A stretch of 64,000 nt of DNA, from NCBI GenBank assembly GCA_012959765.1, contig DUCO01000027.1, forward strand, positions 1 to 64,000, in the 5' to 3' direction. The notes beneath the pieces are model-generated. The model ran no database searches. It was not told the DNA's origin and saw nothing but the letters and a program-made list of their open reading frames with translations. The DNA comes from Dehalococcoidia bacterium (GTDB lineage Bacteria; Chloroflexota; Dehalococcoidia; Lucifugimonadales; Lucifugimonadaceae). This document shows, one piece after another, positions 16,439 through 26,251 of the stretch. The translations under genes were made by a program, and so were the position numbers. Within the stretch, counting starts at the first letter, position 1, and each line of letters starts with the position of its first letter.

Positions 16439-18739
16439 ATGAAGCTAAATCGACGAGAATTCCTAGCGCTTACCGGTAAGACGGCTGCAGGAGCTGTGAT
16501 ATTCGCAGCCTGTGGACTACCTGAGCGCGAGCTAATTGTTCAGAGTCCTGTAGACCTCCCGGAAGATCTGGTTCGAGGTGAAGACGCCTGGTACGCCACT
16601 TCGATGGGCGATTTCACAAACGGCGATGGCGTGCTGGTTCGAGTCATGCAGGGACGTGCTAAGAAAATCGAAGGCAACCCCGACCACCCGGTAAACCGCG
16701 GCAAGGCGACGGCTCGATACGATGCCCCCTTGCAGCTGCTCTACCACCCCGACCGTATTCCGGAACCACAAATCCGCTACTCGAAGTCTGGAAACCTGGT
16801 AGGCATTAGCTGGGATCAGGCCGACACTCGCTTCCAGGAAGCGCTGAAGAACGCCAATGGTTCGCTGACTGTTGTCACGAACCCGCTTCGAGGTCATCTC
16901 GGTAGCGTGGCTAGCAAATTTGCCGCTCAATATTCTGGCAAGCACATGGCGTTCGATTCGACCGAGCAGGGCGTGCTTCATGGCGCTGTGAAATCGGTTT
17001 TCGGCCACGACCAGCTCCCAACATTTGATATTGCAAACGCACAGACGGTGCTTTCGTTTGGTGCCGACTGGCTCGGCACGTGGGGTTCACCCGCACAGTT
17101 TGGCGTGAAGTACGGTGAGTTCCGAAGTCAAAGCGACCGTGGATACTTCATTCACGCAGAACCTCGTATGTCGCTAACTGCCGCAGCTGCCGATCTCTGG
17201 CTTGCTCCTCGACCCGGTACCGAAGGCGACCTCGCACTGGGTATCGCTCGGGTTATCACCACCACTGCAGGTCTTGCCGGCCAAGACAACATCGATGCGT
17301 TCAACGCAGCCGTACCTGGCGGCCTAAATGACTACGGCATTGTTGATGTTGCAAACCGCACTGGCGTATCGATCGACCGCATCGAGAAGGCTGCACGGCA
17401 CTTCGCCGAGCACACACCTTCAGTTGCGTTCGGTGGCGGTTCAGCCGGTGCTCACACCAACGGTAGTTTCAACCTCGGTGCGATCTACGCACTGAACCTG
17501 CTGGTCGGCGCTGTCGATGCCAGAGGCGGTATTACAGCCAACCCATCTTCAGCACTCAAAGATATTCCCGCTTCAGCAACCGGTGCTTCGTTTGAAGCAT
17601 GGGAAGCTGAACTCGCACAGTGGCGTGCCGGCAACGTTGAAACCGTCATCATTCGTGGTGCCAATCTCGTTTACGGAATGCCTAACTCGGTAAACGTCAG
17701 GGAAGCGCTTTCGCATGTACCTAACGTTATTGCTTTCGGCACGGTTCTTGACGACACGATGGACCTCGCTGACCTCGTACTTCCCGAGCAGATGTTCCTC
17801 GAAGCATGGGGCACCGACATTCCAGAGCCAGGACCTGGCTATCAGGTTGTTGGCACACAGCAGCCGGTTGTCGGCCCAACTATTTCTCGGGAGGAAGCTG
17901 GCCTCATCAGCGATGCTCGCGGATTCGGCGACACCCTTCTGGCGATGTCAGACGGATCGTACGGTTCCAGCATGGAACGATTGGTCAAAGGCGCGCTTTC
18001 CGATCTACACAGCACGGGCAGTGGTTCGGTTTCTGCATCAACTGCAACTCTGTTTACCAACGGCGCACTCCAACGCGGCGGCTGGTGGGATACGAGCAAG
18101 GGTGGATCGAGCAAAGTCGGTAAAATTGGCGGCTCAGCTGCAACCCCAGAGTTCTCCGCAACCGATTCTCTGGGTAAAGGCGACGATTTCACTCTGATAC
18201 CGTTCCAGTCGAACTCTCTGGGTGATGGTCGATTAGCCGCTACCCCATGGGCACAGCAGACGCCCGATCCTATTTCATCGGCTTCATGGTCGACCTGGGC
18301 AGAGATCAATAGCGAACAGGCTAAAGAACTCGGAATCAAAGAAGGCGATGTCCTTCTGATTCGTTCAACCTCAGGTGAGATCGAAGTTCTCGCTTACCCG
18401 CACCCCGGCGTTCGACCCGACGTGATCGGTATCCCGATCGGTCAGGGTCACCACGAAAGTGGTCGATACGCCGAAGATCGCGGGTCAAATGTCCTTTCTA
18501 TTCTCGTCGACGAGAAAGATACTGAAACCGGCGCGCTGGCATGGGCTGCAACTCGAGTTCGAGTACAGCGTGCTGGTCGCCGAGTGAAGGTTCCGAAGTT
18601 CGAAGGTAACGTTGAGGCCCGACAAGTCGAGCCAGGTGTTCCGATTCTGGTTGTTGGTGTTGGTGAAACTGCCCATGATGCGCAAGAGGCGAACCACCAC
18701 CTGTATCAGCAGCAATTCCTTGGCGGAGACGATGAGTAA
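16439..18739 (+). CDS. actB1: Alternative complex III subunit ActB1 (molybdopterin-oxidoreductase-like, cofactor-free)
   Basis: A 766-residue protein beginning with a twin-arginine signal (NRREFLALTG) whose end, IFAAC, is also a plausible lipobox, so it is exported folded and may be lipid-anchored. It has the domains of molybdopterin oxidoreductases, including the C-terminal dinucleotide-binding domain (NSEQAKELGIKEGDVLLIRS). Apart from the Cys of the signal it contains no cysteine, so it can bind neither the usual N-terminal 4Fe-4S cluster nor a Cys-ligated metal. This agrees with ActB1, known to be an inactive molybdoenzyme scaffold. In well-studied complexes B1 and B2 are generally fused; here B2 is a separate ORF 42 bp downstream. 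Confidence 0.88.
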   Translation: MKLNRREFLALTGKTAAGAVIFAACGLPERELIVQSPVDLPEDLVRGEDAWYATSMGDFTNGDGVLVRVMQGRAKKIEGNPDHPVNRGKATARYDAPLQLLYHPDRIPEPQIRYSKSGNLVGISWDQADTRFQEALKNANGSLTVVTNPLRGHLGSVASKFAAQYSGKHMAFDSTEQGVLHGAVKSVFGHDQLPTFDIANAQTVLSFGADWLGTWGSPAQFGVKYGEFRSQSDRGYFIHAEPRMSLTAAAADLWLAPRPGTEGDLALGIARVITTTAGLAGQDNIDAFNAAVPGGLNDYGIVDVANRTGVSIDRIEKAARHFAEHTPSVAFGGGSAGAHTNGSFNLGAIYALNLLVGAVDARGGITANPSSALKDIPASATGASFEAWEAELAQWRAGNVETVIIRGANLVYGMPNSVNVREALSHVPNVIAFGTVLDDTMDLADLVLPEQMFLEAWGTDIPEPGPGYQVVGTQQPVVGPTISREEAGLISDARGFGDTLLAMSDGSYGSSMERLVKGALSDLHSTGSGSVSASTATLFTNGALQRGGWWDTSKGGSSKVGKIGGSAATPEFSATDSLGKGDDFTLIPFQSNSLGDGRLAATPWAQQTPDPISSASWSTWAEINSEQAKELGIKEGDVLLIRSTSGEIEVLAYPHPGVRPDVIGIPIGQGHHESGRYAEDRGSNVLSILVDEKDTETGALAWAATRVRVQRAGRRVKVPKFEGNVEARQVEPGVPILVVGVGETAHDAQEANHHLYQQQFLGGDDE

Positions 18740-18781
18740 TATGCAGTACCAGTACGGCCAGAAAATAAAGGCAGTTGCCCT

Positions 18782-19528
18782 ATGACAATAGCGAGCTTCG
18801 GTAGTCACAACTGGGGTATGGTTGTCGATGTAGATAAGTGCATCGGTTGCAACGCATGTGTTATTGCCTGCCAGGCAGAAAACAACATCCCCATCAACAC
18901 GCAGGATCGTGTTGAGCGAGCTCGTTCGATCTCGTGGATCCGTGTTGAGCGTTACTGGGAAGGCGACTTCCCCGATGCAAAAGCACGGTTCATTCCAATT
19001 ATGTGTCAGCACTGTGAAAACGCACCGTGCGAACCTGTTTGCCCTGTTTACGCCACGTATCACAACTCTGAAGGAAACAACGTTCAGGTCTACAACCGTT
19101 GTGTGGGTACCCGGTACTGCGCAAACGCTTGCCCTTACATTGTTCGATTCTTCAACTTCTGGGAACCAGTATGGCCGGAGTCGCTCCGTAACCACCTGAA
19201 CCCCGATGTAACCATCCGAAGTCGTGGAATCATGGAAAAGTGCAGCTTCTGCGTGCACCGAATTCGCCGTGAATCACGCAAGGCCCGAAGTGAAGGTCAT
19301 GAAATTGTCGACGGAGCAATTCAGACAGCATGTTCATCGGCTTGCCCGACGACTGCACTAAACTTCGGTAACTTCAATGACCCGAATAGCAAGGTGTCGA
19401 AGATGAGGGACGACCAGCGCCACTACACGCTGCTCGACCAGTTCGCCACCGACCCCAACGTTATCTACCTGGCACAGATCGATGCTGACAAGAAGGTCGG
19501 CGTAGGAGAAGCTGCAACGCATGGCTAG
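18782..19528 (+). CDS. actB2: Alternative complex III subunit ActB2, four-cluster ferredoxin-like Fe-S protein
   Basis: A 248-residue NrfC/PsrB-like protein without its own signal peptide. The cysteine groups are CIGCNACVIAC, CQHCENAPCEPVCP, CVGTRYCANACP and CSFC with CSSACP, giving room for four cubane-type clusters, one of them probably 3Fe-4S as in known ActB. It would pass electrons from the membrane quinol site to ActA. Because it lacks a signal, it is probably carried across the membrane with the Tat substrate ActB1. Its 3' end overlaps the next gene by eight bases, which suggests translational coupling. Confidence 0.9.
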   Translation: MTIASFGSHNWGMVVDVDKCIGCNACVIACQAENNIPINTQDRVERARSISWIRVERYWEGDFPDAKARFIPIMCQHCENAPCEPVCPVYATYHNSEGNNVQVYNRCVGTRYCANACPYIVRFFNFWEPVWPESLRNHLNPDVTIRSRGIMEKCSFCVHRIRRESRKARSEGHEIVDGAIQTACSSACPTTALNFGNFNDPNSKVSKMRDDQRHYTLLDQFATDPNVIYLAQIDADKKVGVGEAATHG

Positions 19529-20933
19529 TGAAACTGTGGCAGCAGGCCACGAAGCCACCGACCATCACGCACCGCCGCCTCAGGTGGCCGCTGAAGTGAT
19601 TGCACGAGAACTGGTCGCCACCACAATAGGTGCAAGCGGCAGGTTCAAGGCGTGGGCGTGGATTCTGGGCGCTCTTTCAATCGCCGGTATCGTTGCGCTC
19701 ATTCTGAAATTCATTGACCAAGGCGACGACTCCACCAAGTGGGGTTACGTTGCAGCAATGGTGTCGTTCCTGCTTTCCGTAGCCGGCGGCGCACCAATGG
19801 TGTCAATGGCTCCTGTTGTGGCGAAGGCAAACTGGGTGCGACCTGTTACGCGTATCGCTTCGATATTCTCGTTCGCCGGTATCGCAACTGTCATCATGCT
19901 TATCCCACTGGTGGCCATCCTGCCACCGCTGGTAACAGAAGGTGCTCGACGACGTACCGTCTGGTACATCGCTCCCGACTACTCACCACACTTCTGGACG
20001 ACTCTCGGACTTGTGCTTCTGTTGCTCACCGGCATCATGTTGTTCTACTCCGCAGCATTGCCTGACTTTGCATCGATGCGTGACCACTCGACTGGCTGGC
20101 GTCAGCGTTTGGGTAAACGACTCGCTCGCGGATGGGTTGGCACGGACGTTCAGTGGCGGACGCTGCGCATGCGTATCGGCATGTTCGGAACGTTCTACTT
20201 CCTGATCCTCGTATTTGTAAACTTCCTGATCTCAACCGACTTCGGGCAGAGTTTGGTTCCGGGATGGCGTGACGCTATCTTCCCGATGTACCACACGGTT
20301 TCTGGCTTCCAGGCCGGTGTAGCAGCTGTGGTTATCGCCCTCTACTTCTCACGTAAGTACATGAAGCTTGAAAAGTACGTGCACCTCGACGCCTTCTGGT
20401 CGTTGGGTCGACTCTTGTTCGCCCTAACACTTCTCTGGATTTATTTCTTCTACTCTTCATTCATTGTGTTCTGGTACGGCAGGTCGGCAAACGACATCGC
20501 CACGCTGGAGCTTTTGATCAAGGGCCCGATGATTTACGCCTTCATCGGCGGGCTCGTACTCATGTGGTTTGTTCCGTGGTGGATTCTCATCTGGAACAAG
20601 GTGCGTCGCGGTACCGGGGCGATGGTTGTCGGCTCGTTCATCATTCTTATTGGCCTGCTTCTCGACCGTATCCGCACATTTGTTCCTGCGTGGTCGGTTC
20701 CGCCGGAACGGATTCACGAGAAGTGGCTCACTGTAATTCCAGACACTTACTGGCCGACCGTCTTTGACGTTCTCATCATCGTCGGTGGTATTTCCATGGT
20801 TGCCGTGATCGTGATGCTCATGACGCGTGTAATCCCGGTCCTGTCGGTATGGCAGGTTCAGGAATTCAACCTTCTCGCAAAACCAATCAAATACATAAAG
20901 GGCCATGCAACACTGGTCGCAAAACCGGACTAA
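19521..20933 (+). CDS. NrfD-family membrane subunit of ACIII (ActF/ActC-like)
   Basis: A 470-residue polytopic protein with about ten membrane helices after a soluble N-terminus of some 40 residues (His/Ala-rich). It is homologous to the next gene: both have the loop SMRDHSTGW / LRDRTTGW, the quinone-site region and the end VLIIVGGISMVAVIVMLMTRVIPVLSV-like layout. Complex III enzymes of this class carry two homologous NrfD-like subunits, ActC and ActF; since the second one here is the more typical ActC, this one is probably the ActF counterpart placed upstream. It starts inside the actB2 end. Confidence 0.8.
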   Translation: MASETVAAGHEATDHHAPPPQVAAEVIARELVATTIGASGRFKAWAWILGALSIAGIVALILKFIDQGDDSTKWGYVAAMVSFLLSVAGGAPMVSMAPVVAKANWVRPVTRIASIFSFAGIATVIMLIPLVAILPPLVTEGARRRTVWYIAPDYSPHFWTTLGLVLLLLTGIMLFYSAALPDFASMRDHSTGWRQRLGKRLARGWVGTDVQWRTLRMRIGMFGTFYFLILVFVNFLISTDFGQSLVPGWRDAIFPMYHTVSGFQAGVAAVVIALYFSRKYMKLEKYVHLDAFWSLGRLLFALTLLWIYFFYSSFIVFWYGRSANDIATLELLIKGPMIYAFIGGLVLMWFVPWWILIWNKVRRGTGAMVVGSFIILIGLLLDRIRTFVPAWSVPPERIHEKWLTVIPDTYWPTVFDVLIIVGGISMVAVIVMLMTRVIPVLSVWQVQEFNLLAKPIKYIKGHATLVAKPD

Positions 20934-20998
20934 TTTCAGTAACAAATTGCGCACGTCTGTCATGATTTGGCAGACAACTACAGGTAACTAACTAACAG

Positions 20999-22378
20999 AT
21001 GCAACAGCGACGAGAACTAGATCAGGTTTACACCAACCGTAAGCTCCTTAACGGTCAGTTAGACACGCCCAAGTGGTGGCTGCCTACGGTAGTCACTCTG
21101 GGTCTCATAGTGATGATTGGTATCGCCGTCATCTTGGTGATGGTCAACAAGGGTCTTGGCGTAACGGGTCTTGCACGACCGGTTTACTGGGGCCTGTTCA
21201 TCACCACGTTCGTTTTCTGGGTTGGTATCTCTCACGCTGGAATCATGATTTCAGCCATTCTTCGCCTTACTCAGGCTGAATGGCGCCGACCGGTAACGAG
21301 AGCTGCAGAACTTCTAACGGTGTTCTCGCTGCTCACTGCTCTTGTGTTCCCGCTGATTCACGCAGGTCGCCCATGGCGCATCGCTTACTGGATCATGCCC
21401 TATGACGTTGCTCGTGGTATCTACCCGAACATCAGGTCGCCACTCATCATGGACCCGGTGGCAATTGGCACGTACCTGACGGGTTCAACCCTGTTCCTGT
21501 ACATCGCTCTGCTACCCGACCTCGGCAACTTGCGTGACCGCACAACTGGTTGGCGCAATGCCATGTACACCGTTCTATCGCTCGGCTGGAGAGGCAACCC
21601 TCGACAGTGGAAGATGCAGACCGTTGGTGGAATTCTTCTTTCAGCGTTGATGCTCCCGATTTTCGTTTCGGTTCACTCAATCGTTTCGTGGGACTTCGCA
21701 ATCGCCTCGGCGGTTGAAGGTTGGCACTCAACTATCTTTGCGCCCTACTTCGTTATCGGCGCTGTGCACTCTGGTGTATCGGCTGTGGTGACGATGATGG
21801 CTTTGATGCGATGGCTGTGGAAGTGGGACGATTTCATTCGCCCAGAACACTTCGACGCACTCGCACGACTACTTATTGTTGTTGCAACAGGGTGGCTCGG
21901 GTTCACGTTCCTCGAACTGACCTTCGCCCTGTACGGACAGGATGCCCCGGAAATCGCTCTGCGCGAAATGCAAATGTTCCAGTGGCCATGGAACGGGCTG
22001 TTCATTCTGTTCTTCCTGACCGCATATGCGATTCCAGTGCCCATGTGGCTGTTCAAGAGGGTTCGTACGAACATCGCTTTGATGTTCTGGACGTCGATCC
22101 TCGTGAACATCGGCATGTGGCTCGAGCGATTCCTGATTATCGTGCCCGGTCTGGCACGCAGGACGCCGTTTGTGTACACATGGGAAGCGTACCGCCCAAG
22201 CCCGGTTGAATGGACTATCTTCATTTGGTCGTTTGCATGGGTTACGTTCCTGATGCTGCTATTTTCAAAGTTCTTCCCACTCGTACCGTTGTTCGAGCAG
22301 AAGGAGAGCCAGGTATTTACTGATGATGTAATGATTGGCCGGGCAAAAGTTCCGGCAATCGTTAGGGAAGCTGACTAG
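20999..22378 (+). CDS. actC: Alternative complex III subunit ActC, NrfD-family quinol-binding membrane protein
   Basis: A 459-residue protein with about ten membrane helices and the ActC/NrfD signature PVYWGLFITTFVFWVGISHA and ILRLTQAEWRRPVTR. The family binds menaquinol near the Fe-S subunit. An N-terminal amphipathic stretch (DQVYTNRKLLNGQLDTP) precedes the first helix, as usual for ActC. It lies 65 bp after the other NrfD gene and 11 bp before actD, clearly in one operon. Confidence 0.9.
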   Translation: MQQRRELDQVYTNRKLLNGQLDTPKWWLPTVVTLGLIVMIGIAVILVMVNKGLGVTGLARPVYWGLFITTFVFWVGISHAGIMISAILRLTQAEWRRPVTRAAELLTVFSLLTALVFPLIHAGRPWRIAYWIMPYDVARGIYPNIRSPLIMDPVAIGTYLTGSTLFLYIALLPDLGNLRDRTTGWRNAMYTVLSLGWRGNPRQWKMQTVGGILLSALMLPIFVSVHSIVSWDFAIASAVEGWHSTIFAPYFVIGAVHSGVSAVVTMMALMRWLWKWDDFIRPEHFDALARLLIVVATGWLGFTFLELTFALYGQDAPEIALREMQMFQWPWNGLFILFFLTAYAIPVPMWLFKRVRTNIALMFWTSILVNIGMWLERFLIIVPGLARRTPFVYTWEAYRPSPVEWTIFIWSFAWVTFLMLLFSKFFPLVPLFEQKESQVFTDDVMIGRAKVPAIVREAD

Positions 22379-22389
22379 AGGACGTTCTG

Positions 22390-22899
22390 ATGAGCACGCA
22401 AAGTATTCTTGGTCTGTTTCAGCAGCCCGAACCCGCCGCAGATGCGATGGACGGGTTGAAGGAAGCTGGATTTGAACTCGGCACATTCGATGTGCTGACA
22501 GGCACTCCATACCCGGAGGGTGCGTTTGGGGAACATGTTCCGCAGCACCGTCTGTTCCGCTACCCCGCGTTCGGAGCAATCATCGGTTTCACGCTGTCGA
22601 TATTCCTGACATCGGTAACCCAGCTTGCGTACCCCATGGTCACCGGTGGTAAGCCGATCCTCTCGCTCTTCGCAATGCTGATCATCATGTACGAAATGAC
22701 GATGCTCTCCGGCGTTATTGCCACCGTTGTGGGAATCGTCATCGAATCCCGACTCCCCAACATGAAGCCGGGAATTTACGACACTCGAATTACCGAGGGT
22801 TGGATTGGCGTAGTAGTTACATTCGACGACGATTCGAAAGTCGCCGACGCCGAGGGCGTGCTCAATAGGGCAGGCGCTTTGGAGATCAAACACGCCTAA
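22390..22899 (+). CDS. actD: Alternative complex III subunit ActD (DUF3341)
   Basis: A 169-residue protein with the DUF3341 layout: a soluble ferredoxin-fold-like N-terminus (LGLFQQPEPAADAMDGLKEAG), two membrane helices (about residues 57-75 and 94-119) and a short C-terminal domain on the same side. It is a standard ACIII subunit whose catalytic part is unclear. Its stop codon overlaps the actE start (TAATGA). Confidence 0.9.
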   Translation: MSTQSILGLFQQPEPAADAMDGLKEAGFELGTFDVLTGTPYPEGAFGEHVPQHRLFRYPAFGAIIGFTLSIFLTSVTQLAYPMVTGGKPILSLFAMLIIMYEMTMLSGVIATVVGIVIESRLPNMKPGIYDTRITEGWIGVVVTFDDDSKVADAEGVLNRAGALEIKHA

Positions 22900-23477
22900 T
22901 GACTGCGTTTCCAGCAAATATTAAATCAATGCTTACACGTCGTTTCGCACTCATAGCCGGCATGTTGATGCTGGCAAGCGTTACTGTCTCTGCCTGTGCG
23001 GTTCAGGAAACCAACACCTACCCGGTCGAGATATTCTCTGAAATGCACTACGCACAGTCGTTCCGCATGCAAGAACCGCCCCGTCTCGCCCCTCCGGCAG
23101 ACTCGGTGGTCTTCGTATCGGCCGGTGATGCAAGTCAGGTCTTGGACGTGCCTGACAAGCGTGAGCGAAAGTACGACCCTGCGGTTGCTGGCAACCTGTA
23201 CCGAGTCAACTGCTCGGTGTGCCACGGCGATTTGGGCGATGGTGAAGGCAAGGCGAAACGACACCTGATCTCAGATGAAAGTTTCTACGCAATAACCAAC
23301 GGCACCGCTTACGGAGCACCGCCTAGCCTGATTGATTCGAAACTCGAACAAGACGTTATGGTTTCATTCGTCACTTCTGGTGCGATCGTCATGCCGTCCT
23401 TTGGGAAGCTACTTCCAGAAGAAGACATCAGGGACATAGTGAACTACATCTTCGATTCGGAAAACGGCCTTAGGTAG
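22899..23477 (+). CDS. actE: Alternative complex III subunit ActE, monoheme cytochrome c lipoprotein
   Basis: A 192-residue protein with a lipoprotein signal (TVSAC), one haem motif CSVCH and an axial Met in IVMPSFGKLLPEEDI. Family members receive electrons from ActA and pass them to a soluble carrier or terminal oxidase. The segment SEMHYAQSFRMQEPPR before the haem is typical of ActE. It overlaps actD and closes the ACIII set; cytochrome maturation genes follow within 100 bp. Confidence 0.9.
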   Translation: MTAFPANIKSMLTRRFALIAGMLMLASVTVSACAVQETNTYPVEIFSEMHYAQSFRMQEPPRLAPPADSVVFVSAGDASQVLDVPDKRERKYDPAVAGNLYRVNCSVCHGDLGDGEGKAKRHLISDESFYAITNGTAYGAPPSLIDSKLEQDVMVSFVTSGAIVMPSFGKLLPEEDIRDIVNYIFDSENGLR

Positions 23478-23573
23478 TAAACCGATTCGCAATTGTTCAG
23501 AGTGCGGCACGTTGCCGCACTGTTCTTTATTCCCCTTTATTTTGGGGTGACCCTGCACGGGGAAAGTAAAGTT

Positions 23574-24176
23574 ATGGCATCCCGGTTCCCGTTCGTATTG
23601 AGCGGATCGCGTGCGCTTCCCAACAACTCGGCTCTGCTCGTCGTGGCGGCTTTGTTCTTGATTATTTTCGTCTCAGCCATTGGCTGTATTCGAGAAGAAG
23701 ACATCACCCTTGAACAACGTGCCCATCAGCTGGCGGCTCAACTTATGTGCCCGGTTTGTGATGGCCAAACGATCGATGGCTCAAGCGCTCAGATTTCTCA
23801 AGATATGAGACTGAAAGTTCGCGAGCTGCTTGATGAAGGCCAGACAAACGCCGAAATAAAAGATTACTTCGTACTGCGATACGGCGAGGATATTCTTGCG
23901 GCACCCGAAGGCAGCGGGTTCAACCTGCTCGCGTGGGTGGTGCCAGTGTTCATCGTGTTTGGCGGAATCGGAATCGCTTTGGTAGCGATCAAAAACATGC
24001 GAAAAGCCGGTATTCAGGCGAAGAGTTCGCCTCTGCCAGCACAGAAAAACGGTGATTTATCGGATTTTCTAGCGCAGGTAGATCGTGATTTAAGCGGGCC
24101 GCCTGATTCGTTGACCTCAGATCAAGATCCGAAATCCCCAAGTCCGGCCAATCAAAACGAAGAGGCGAACTTCTGA
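23574..24176 (+). CDS. ccmH: Cytochrome c maturation protein CcmH (thiol oxidoreductase)
   Basis: A protein of 200 residues with the LMCPVCDGQTIDGSSA motif, the CcmH/CycL form of LRCxxCQ, which handles the reduced apocytochrome CXXCH cysteines. A lipobox-like VSAIGC ends the first hydrophobic segment and a second helix follows the redox domain (LLAWVVPVFIVFGGIG); the tail is low-complexity and polar. I start it at the ATG at 23574, which has GGGGAAAG upstream, and not at an in-frame TTG 27 codons earlier. It overlaps ccmF by one base (TGATG). Confidence 0.9.
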   Translation: MASRFPFVLSGSRALPNNSALLVVAALFLIIFVSAIGCIREEDITLEQRAHQLAAQLMCPVCDGQTIDGSSAQISQDMRLKVRELLDEGQTNAEIKDYFVLRYGEDILAAPEGSGFNLLAWVVPVFIVFGGIGIALVAIKNMRKAGIQAKSSPLPAQKNGDLSDFLAQVDRDLSGPPDSLTSDQDPKSPSPANQNEEANF

Positions 24177-26251
24177 TGGCCGATCTCGGAGTAATGGCGC
24201 TGCTTTTGGGCATGGCGTTAAGTGCATATTCGGTCGTCGGCTCCGTTGTCGGCGAAAAAATCGGCATGGCCGAACTTGTGGTGAGCGCAAGACGTGCGAT
24301 GTACATGACCCTCGCAGCAGCAACCGTGGCGTCGGCCGCACTCGTCAACGCCTTCGTGCAGAACGACTTTTCCATCAAGTACGTTGCCGATCACTCGAAC
24401 TCGCTTATGGATCGGGCATTCGTGTGGGTGGCCTTCTATTCAGGTAACGAAGGCTCACTCCTCTACATACTGCTCGTGCTGACGCTCATCTCGGTAATTT
24501 CTATCTGGTTCGCACCAAAACGACTCGCCCGCAGCATGCCCTGGACGATCGCCATTCTGGCAGCCATTCAACTCTTCTACTTCGGAGTACTGGCGTTTGT
24601 TGCAAGCCCGTTCGAGTTGCTCGATACCGTTCCGCTCGACGGACGAGGCATCAACCCCCTCCTCACTCACCCCGGCATGTTCAGCCACCCGCCTCTGCTC
24701 ATGGGCGGACTCATTGCGATAACAATCCCTTTTGCATTTATTTCGGGAGCCTTGCTGGCAGGAAACTACGGTGACGACTGGATCGACGTTGCGAGGGTGT
24801 TGGCAATCATCGCCTGGGGCGTACTCGGTGCGGGGATGCTGCTCGGCGCCTGGTGGGCGTACACAATTCTCGGGTGGGGCGGTTACTGGGCCTGGGACCC
24901 TATCGAAAACGTGGCGTTAATGCCGTGGCTGGTGCTGACGGCGTTTATTCATTCGATCATGGTTCAAAAACGCCGTGGCTTGTTCCGGATGTGGAACGTT
25001 GCGCTGCTGAACATAGCGTTCGTGCTGGCTCAGCTCGGAATGTTTATCAACCGTGGCGGACCGGTGGTAAGCGTTCACTCGTTCGCGGCTTCAACGCTCG
25101 GCATAATTTTCATGATATTTATGCTCGTGAGTTTGCTATTTGCCTTCGGATTGTTCCTATGGCGAATGCCGCATCTGAAATCGGATCGCGTAATGGAATC
25201 GTTCATGTCTCGCGAATCGGCGTTCCTGGTGAACAACTTCCTGTTCCTCGCAGTCATGGCCGTGACCCTGTGGGGCGTCCTGTTCCCCCTCTTCTCCGAT
25301 CTCGCACGCGACGTGTCGGTAAGCGTCGCTGCACCCTACTTCGATCGCGCCAACGGTCCAGTGTTGCTCGGGATCGTCGTGATGATGGGCATTGGTCCGT
25401 TGCTGCCATGGCGTAAGGCTTCGGCTCGATCGCTAAAACAGTGGTTCATCTGGCCAACCCTAACCGGCGCTGTGACGATAGGCACATTGCTGGCACTTGG
25501 GGTGGATCGGCCGATAGCTATCTTTGCATTTGGAGTCGTGGCATTTGTGGCTGCTTCGATCCTTGAAGAATGGTGGCGAGGAACCGCGGCACGTCACAGG
25601 TCAGGCGATAACTGGGCGATGTCGTGGTGGAGACTAGTAAACGGCAATCGACCTCGTCATGGCGGCTACATCGTGCACATTTCGATACTCATGCTCGGAC
25701 TGGGCATCATCGGTACGAACTTCTACCAACAACGCACAGATGGCGCACTGGAGCTAGGCCAGAGTCTTGTGATCGACAACTACCGAATCGAGTACGTCGA
25801 TAACGGGAGTTCGAATCGACCAGACCGAATAGCGCAGTGGGCGGAGATGTCGGTGTACCGGATCGATGAGGATGATTACGTCGTAGAGTTCGAAACTGCG
25901 CGTGCCGACGGCGCAACAGGTTTCACGCTCGAAGACAGCTCGATGAGAGCAAACGACGAGCTGTTAGGGGGAATCGAACCGTGGCACGGTTTCTACGTCG
26001 ATTTCAACATGGCGTCAGTGCGTTCAGGCATCAGATCAACAATAGTTGAAGACCTCTACGTGATCCCGCGTGATTTTCTGGCTGACGGTCGAGTGTCGCT
26101 TGCTGTGAGTATTAACCCGCTGGCATGGTGGTTGTGGGCATCGGGGCCATTTTTCATAATTGGCACTATGGTTGCTCTATGGCCGCAAGCTGCGGTGGAA
26201 CGCAGACCAACCATGAAGAAAATTCAAGCAAGCGCGGAGGGCGAAAACTGA
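24176..26251 (+). CDS. ccmF: Cytochrome c haem lyase subunit CcmF
   Basis: A 691-residue polytopic protein of the CcmF/NrfE type. The haem-handling WWD domain is intact (GWGGYWAWDPIENVALMPWL), and conserved periplasmic His residues appear in the blocks around HPGMFSHPPLLMGG and SVHSFAAS. CcmF joins haem to apocytochrome c on the outer face of the membrane together with CcmH. The product is needed here for the six haems of ActA and ActE encoded just upstream. It shares one-base overlaps with ccmH and with the next gene. Confidence 0.92.
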   Translation: MADLGVMALLLGMALSAYSVVGSVVGEKIGMAELVVSARRAMYMTLAAATVASAALVNAFVQNDFSIKYVADHSNSLMDRAFVWVAFYSGNEGSLLYILLVLTLISVISIWFAPKRLARSMPWTIAILAAIQLFYFGVLAFVASPFELLDTVPLDGRGINPLLTHPGMFSHPPLLMGGLIAITIPFAFISGALLAGNYGDDWIDVARVLAIIAWGVLGAGMLLGAWWAYTILGWGGYWAWDPIENVALMPWLVLTAFIHSIMVQKRRGLFRMWNVALLNIAFVLAQLGMFINRGGPVVSVHSFAASTLGIIFMIFMLVSLLFAFGLFLWRMPHLKSDRVMESFMSRESAFLVNNFLFLAVMAVTLWGVLFPLFSDLARDVSVSVAAPYFDRANGPVLLGIVVMMGIGPLLPWRKASARSLKQWFIWPTLTGAVTIGTLLALGVDRPIAIFAFGVVAFVAASILEEWWRGTAARHRSGDNWAMSWWRLVNGNRPRHGGYIVHISILMLGLGIIGTNFYQQRTDGALELGQSLVIDNYRIEYVDNGSSNRPDRIAQWAEMSVYRIDEDDYVVEFETARADGATGFTLEDSSMRANDELLGGIEPWHGFYVDFNMASVRSGIRSTIVEDLYVIPRDFLADGRVSLAVSINPLAWWLWASGPFFIIGTMVALWPQAAVERRPTMKKIQASAEGEN

